Shown here piece by piece: positions 60,568 through 64,000 of a stretch of DNA of 64,000 bases. The DNA lies in the NCBI RefSeq assembly GCF_003287275.1, contig NZ_QEVW01000001.1, positions 186,001 through 250,000 of the forward strand, given 5' to 3'. Under the pieces are notes generated by a model. That model saw only the letters and a list, made by a program, of their open reading frames with translations, searched no databases and was not told where the DNA came from. How positions within the stretch are numbered: the stretch's first letter is position 1; every line of letters starts with the position of its first letter. The stretch comes from Paenibacillus taichungensis (lineage in GTDB: Bacteria; Bacillota; Bacilli; Paenibacillales; Paenibacillaceae). The position numbers were made by a program, and so were the translations under genes.

Positions 60568-61145
60568 ATGAAGGTCGGAAGGAGAACGTGTTCATCCTTC
60601 GCAATATACGCAGAGATGAGGCAGAGCAGTATTGGCCTTTGCGGCTGGAAGCGCTGAAAAATCATCCGGAAGCCTTCGGGGCTTCATTTGAAATGTCGAT
60701 TCAGCTTCCCATGAGTGAAGTGCAGGAACGCATACATACCGAACCCGATGATTACATTCTGGGTGCATATACAGAAGAAGGCATTCTCACAGGAACAATG
60801 GGGTTCAAAAGAGAACATGGACTAAAGCTGAGGCACAAAGGTTACATCTGGGGAGTCTATGTTTCACCGTCTTATCGTGGATGTGGACTTGCTTCCCGAT
60901 TGCTCCGCGAAGTGTTGGATCGGGGCAGGGAATTGGAAGGCATAGAGCAAATCAATCTCAGTGTGGTTACCACAAACGAGTCAGCAAGGCGATTGTATGA
61001 GCAGTATGGATTTGAAACCTATGGCATTGAGCGTAATGCGCTGGTCGTTCAGGGAAAAGGCTACGATGAAGCGCATATGACTTACTTTTATACTGATTTT
61101 TTGAATGAGAGCGTTGTGGATGTTGATAAAGGTGGTTACTTATGA
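60564..61145 (+). CDS. GNAT family N-acetyltransferase
   Basis: A 193-residue GNAT enzyme. Motif A reads IWGVYVSPSYRGCGLASRLL and motif B LSVVTTNESARRLYEQYGFE, followed by ERNALVVQGKGYDEAHMTYF, the ending common to YobR-like acetyltransferases. It is linked by 4-base overlaps to the PfpI gene before it and the kinase-like gene after it, forming a three-gene unit. The substrate is unknown. Confidence 0.88.
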   Translation: MNEGRKENVFILRNIRRDEAEQYWPLRLEALKNHPEAFGASFEMSIQLPMSEVQERIHTEPDDYILGAYTEEGILTGTMGFKREHGLKLRHKGYIWGVYVSPSYRGCGLASRLLREVLDRGRELEGIEQINLSVVTTNESARRLYEQYGFETYGIERNALVVQGKGYDEAHMTYFYTDFLNESVVDVDKGGYL

Positions 61146-62026
61146 CGGACACGGTTCAGCTTGAACTTGACGGCATTTCTTTTGAGTTAAAAGAACCTCA
61201 TTCATTCGAGTGGATCGCGCGCCTGGGTACTGTATTCCGTGTGTTTGATCAGCAGGATTCCGGCAATTTGTCCTTTGGTGTTCTGGGTCAGGACGGAAAG
61301 CGGAAATTCGTGAAATATGCTGGAGCACGCACGATACATGCGAACAGTTTAAGTGCACCTGACGAAGCGATTCATTATTTGAAATCATCCGTTTCCATAT
61401 ACGAAGATTTGGCACATGACACATTGATTCATTTAAAAGACCATTTTGCAACGGAACATGGCTACGCCTGTGTATTCGATTGGGTGGAGGGAGAATGTCT
61501 GCATGCCCATTGGGATTTTCCACCACCAGCCAAGTATGAGGACCCTCGTTCCCCTTATTATCGATTCAGACAGCTTCCGGTAAAGATGCGCATTCAGGCG
61601 ATGGAGCGTATTTTGGATTTTCACATCGAAGTGCAGCGGAGAGGGTATGTGGCTGTTGATTTTTACGATGGCAGTCTGATCTATGATTTTGACAAACAAA
61701 CGATGAAAATATGCGATATTGATTTGTATCGAAAGGGCTCTTTCACGAATACGATGGGACGGATGTGGGGATCATCCCGGTTTATGTCTCCTGAGGAATT
61801 TGAGTTGGGTGCGCCAATTGATGGAGTCACGAATGTGTTCAACATGGGAGCGATGGCTTTCTCGCTGCTGGGTGGAGAGTTGGATCGTTCATATGCCAGA
61901 TGGGATGCGGGAGAAGCGTTGTACCAGGTGGTTATTCGAGCAGTAGACCCTGAGCGGGAGAGTCGCTATGCTTCAGTTGCTGATTTGGGAGATGCATGGA
62001 AAAAAGCCGTGCTGCAGGATAAATAA
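61142..62026 (+). CDS. Divergent protein-kinase-like protein
   Basis: A 294-residue protein with a eukaryotic-type kinase fold. The ATP lysine is K58 (RKFVKYA). The catalytic loop reads GYVAVDFYDGSLIYDF with D173, but the usual HRD-x-K-x-x-N is altered: A for H, Y for K and S for N. The DFG equivalent is D192-I-D in ICDIDLY. The activation end GSSRFMSPEEFELG resembles the APE motif. Such kinases occur in bacilli with unknown targets; reduced activity is possible. It lies third in the PfpI-GNAT-kinase unit. Confidence 0.8.
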   Translation: MTDTVQLELDGISFELKEPHSFEWIARLGTVFRVFDQQDSGNLSFGVLGQDGKRKFVKYAGARTIHANSLSAPDEAIHYLKSSVSIYEDLAHDTLIHLKDHFATEHGYACVFDWVEGECLHAHWDFPPPAKYEDPRSPYYRFRQLPVKMRIQAMERILDFHIEVQRRGYVAVDFYDGSLIYDFDKQTMKICDIDLYRKGSFTNTMGRMWGSSRFMSPEEFELGAPIDGVTNVFNMGAMAFSLLGGELDRSYARWDAGEALYQVVIRAVDPERESRYASVADLGDAWKKAVLQDK

Positions 62027-62153
62027 GCGATATTGTATCATTGTCTGGATCTTAAAATCCTCTCGTATATTTACACATACGCAATTGTGCACATTGGATT
62101 CGTATCTGCACGAAATATACCGTATAATGGAAATTAATGAGGGGGTATAGCCA

Positions 62154-62258
62154 ATGTGGAAGTATACGATGTCAGGATCAATAACTGTTTTTCCAAAGCA
62201 GCATGACACTCGAAAAAGAAGTGTAGGCGAACCATTATTACAGAGGTTCATACCGTAG
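62154..62258 (+). CDS. Small 34-residue frame upstream of acetyltransferase
   Basis: ATG at 62154 with GAGGGGGT about 8 bases upstream, and a TATAAT at 62123-62128 in front. The peptide starts MWKYTMSGSITVFPKQHDTR and is basic. Its TAG stop ends 2 bases before the ATG of the next gene, so ribosomes could pass directly on. It may be a true small gene or a translational leader; no family match is known. Confidence 0.4.
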   Translation: MWKYTMSGSITVFPKQHDTRKRSVGEPLLQRFIP

Positions 62259-62260
62259 TT

Positions 62261-62956
62261 ATGGATCCCAATTCAAACCTTTCACCCATGGATATGATGA
62301 AAATTCAGGCAAATACATTGTATACGATGGACAATCAGAAGCGTCTGTTAAGTATTAACGAACCGGATGGTGGTCAGGCTCCAGCCTTATTTATTGGAAT
62401 AACTTCTGTTGGGCAATGTTCCTACTATCATGAGCTGTTGCCGTTCACTCTGATTGAGGAACTAGGCTGTGATGCTAATCTTTCGCTCGATATTGCGAAG
62501 TTGATTCGGAGAGTGGAGACGTTTAAGCCAGTGAAGAGTGTATGGATGGGCCCGGCTTATGCATTTCCCGAGAAGTGCGGCGAATGGCATCCAAATGTTC
62601 AGCTTATAGAGAGTCATCGTTCTTTTTTGCTGGAAGAGCATTTTCCTGATTTAATAGAGCGTGTGCATGAAAAAATGCCCGTTACCGCTTATGTTATTGA
62701 GGAATCGGCTATCGCTGTATGTTGTTCAGCCCGTATATCCAAACAGGGTGCTGAGGCGAGTCTGTATACATCGCCTAATTTCAGAGGACAGGGTTATGCA
62801 GCAGAGGCTGTAAAGTGCTGGCAGTATCATGTTAAAGAGAGCGGGCGCATTCCAATCTATAGTGCATCATGGGATAATATGGCTTCGCAGACTGTTGCCC
62901 GAAAGCTGGGACTGATCCAGTTTGGTGTGGATCTCAGTATCACGACCACATCATAA
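62261..62956 (+). CDS. GNAT-domain acetyltransferase
   Basis: A 231-residue protein. The N-terminal 130 residues are not recognised. The C-terminal part is GNAT-like, with the CoA-binding sequence ASLYTSPNFRGQGYAAEAVK and the following SASWDNMASQTVARKLGLIQ. This two-part layout resembles the GNAT proteins of bacilli related to FR47-type enzymes. No strong ribosome binding site precedes the ATG at 62261 (AGAGG lies about 15 bases away), which fits coupling to the small upstream frame. Confidence 0.8.
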   Translation: MDPNSNLSPMDMMKIQANTLYTMDNQKRLLSINEPDGGQAPALFIGITSVGQCSYYHELLPFTLIEELGCDANLSLDIAKLIRRVETFKPVKSVWMGPAYAFPEKCGEWHPNVQLIESHRSFLLEEHFPDLIERVHEKMPVTAYVIEESAIAVCCSARISKQGAEASLYTSPNFRGQGYAAEAVKCWQYHVKESGRIPIYSASWDNMASQTVARKLGLIQFGVDLSITTTS

Positions 62957-63237
62957 AAGGATGATTTTAACCATATTAAATCAAGGGTGTCAATTCGCTG
63001 CGTTGAAATCCGGAATGTAAAGTTGGGTTGCAGCAGTGATTAGGACTTTTGTACAAAAGGACTTGTAATATGTCATTGTAGCGCATATCCATATCTATCG
63101 GGATGAGTATAATTATGATCATAGATTTGTCGTAGTGATTCAGACCGAGGCTGGCTGCATTGGTCTAACTCAACTGGATGAGCATACAGCAGGAAGAAAA
63201 ATGGGAGATGATTCTGGAACAGGACAGGAGTGATTCC

Positions 63238-63624
63238 ATGATTCGCAAACGGATTGCAAGCGGCACGGTGATGCTGTCTGCGGTGTGGATGTTGGTAGCA
63301 TGCTCGAATCAGGCGGAAATTCATGACGTGAGCTGGAAGATTGATAGCAATCTTCAGCAAATCGTGAATGAAACTGAGATTCTGACCAGAAGTAATCCAG
63401 GTGACTATATTGCTGCTAATACAGAGGCGTATGCTCAGATTCTGGATACGGGTGAAGAGGGACTGAACGTCCTGATTCAGCATCTGGATTCCAGTGCAGA
63501 TAATGGCCTTAAGGAATGGCTTATGGCTCAGGCAAGTACGGAGCTGCTCGGAGAGCGTAATCCGGTGGAACACTGGCAAAGTGGAAAAGACTGGATCAGG
63601 CAGTATAAAATAAAGGTAGAATAA
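63238..63624 (+). CDS. Small lipoprotein of unknown function
   Basis: A 128-residue lipoprotein. A basic N-terminus (MIRKRIASG) and hydrophobic stretch end in the lipobox MLVACS. The mature part of about 105 residues is helical, acidic, and contains NLQQIVNETEILTRSNPGDY and GLNVLIQHLDSSADNGLKEW. No family was recognised. ATG 63238 follows AGGAGTGATTCC; the frame is open back to 63178 but lacks a site there. The 280 bases before it contain a CTTTTGTACAAAAG palindrome and no gene. Confidence 0.78.
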   Translation: MIRKRIASGTVMLSAVWMLVACSNQAEIHDVSWKIDSNLQQIVNETEILTRSNPGDYIAANTEAYAQILDTGEEGLNVLIQHLDSSADNGLKEWLMAQASTELLGERNPVEHWQSGKDWIRQYKIKVE

Positions 63625-63672
63625 TGGCTCATCATCATTAGAGCATGACTTACAGCGAAGGTTGTGGAGGGA

Positions 63673-63836
63673 ACGGAATCGATTCTGAAGAAGCGGTAGC
63701 ATTCGCCTTTGTCTCCGAATTTGCACATTTATAAAATATATCAAGACAATTTGGAGACAACAGCGATCGAAAGAACGATCCGTAACCGAAACGATCACCG
63801 CAGGTCGTCAAACGTTAACGTCTGTGATGACCCAGA
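63673..63836 (+). repeat. Intergenic element, copy D (long form)
   Basis: Matches copy C (15621-15788) over about 165 bases: ACGGAATCGATTCTGAAGAA, AGCGGTAGC, TTCGCCTTTGTC, a variable A/T-rich part, then ACAACAGCGATCGAAAGAAC and CGTCAAAC. GATCG (63765-63769) pairs with CGATC (63776-63780). It lies about 85 bases upstream of the glutamate racemase gene. Confidence 0.8.
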
Positions 63837-63920
63837 ATAACATAACTCACCTCCCAGTCATCATGAGCAGGAATGAGAGGTTCCAGGAACCTGAAAGAAT
63901 ACGTTATAGAGGTGAAACCC

Positions 63921-64000
63921 TTGAAGAAGAAAATTGCATTTTTTGACTCGGGAATCGGTGGTTTAACCGTCTTGCATAAGGCTTTGCGTCAATTCCCTGA
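63921..64000 (+). CDS. murI: Glutamate racemase (3' end cut by window)
   Basis: Only the first 26 residues are inside the window, beginning MKKKIAFFDSGIGGLTVLHK. The segment AFFDSGIGGLTVL contains the catalytic-site aspartate and serine region of MurI/RacE. The enzyme interconverts L- and D-glutamate and supplies D-glutamate for peptidoglycan in the cytosol. It starts with TTG behind AGAGGTGA. A long intergenic repeat element stands upstream. Confidence 0.88.
   Translation, partial: MKKKIAFFDSGIGGLTVLHKALRQFP

Noticed and set aside
63073..63798. 241-codon open frame on the minus strand
   Set aside because: It lies opposite the 63238 lipoprotein gene, which has a ribosome binding site and lipobox, and it runs into the repeat element. 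Its composition is unlike a protein and no start signal is seen.
1..64000. tRNA, rRNA, insertion sequences, prophage or integrase genes
   Set aside because: None recognised anywhere in the window; the variety of small enzymes alone does not show horizontal transfer.

Overview
The window looks like chromosomal DNA of a Paenibacillus-type, endospore-forming Firmicute. The reasons are AGGAGG-like ribosome binding sites before nearly every gene, frequent TTG and GTG starts, a Spo0M gene, a Bce-type antibiotic-sensing module, YdbS/YdbT-type PH proteins, and a sugar ABC system of the multi-gene kind known from Paenibacillus. No rRNA, tRNA, transposase, phage gene or CRISPR array was seen. Both ends cut genes: an acetyltransferase on the left and glutamate racemase on the right.

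Layout. Positions 1-14.7 kb hold small stress and housekeeping-type genes: acetyltransferases, HAD phosphatases, Nudix hydrolases, methyltransferases, a GT4 glycosyltransferase, a TmrB-like ATPase, Spo0M and an AAC(6')-like acetyltransferase. From 14.8 to 20.3 kb come an SDR and a complete Bce-type two-component/ABC module with a perfect inverted-repeat operator. From 20.5 to 25.0 kb are three acetyltransferases, a small secreted protein, and an RtcB RNA ligase paired with a DUF4272 protein. From 25.1 to 40.6 kb a LacI regulator diverges from a ten-gene carbohydrate uptake locus. That locus has a lipoprotein binding protein, a membrane-anchored carbohydrate-module/binding-protein fusion, two permease pairs, a beta-propeller/TPR membrane protein, a YIP1 protein, a DUF5696 protein and a GH26 mannanase. 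It has no ATPase, so a shared MsmX-type ATPase elsewhere is inferred.

From 40.9 to 49.8 kb are a SunI-like PH protein, a formylglycine-generating-type enzyme, an MFS/TetR pair sharing an identical 19-bp operator, and a DeoR regulator divergent from a phosphoesterase/DMT/GH43 operon. From 49.2 to 53.2 kb are miscellaneous genes. From 53.4 to 59.9 kb lies a tight biosynthetic operon: KASIII-like condensing enzyme, ATP-grasp ligase, OleD-like reductase, MBL hydrolase, F390-synthetase-like adenylating enzyme and SDR. This is the best candidate for an undescribed pathway. The right end has a PfpI protein, acetyltransferases, a divergent protein kinase, a lipoprotein and the start of murI.

Between genes there is a family of repeated intergenic elements with the core GATAACAGCGA. 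Five copies (7.2, 15.7, 41.4, 53.4 and 63.7 kb) all lie upstream of a plus-strand gene in the same orientation. A separate inverted-repeat block lies at 40.7-40.9 kb. Start sites were chosen by ribosome-binding-site spacing and often differ from the longest open frame. All functional names come from motif and family recognition by eye, with no database search.
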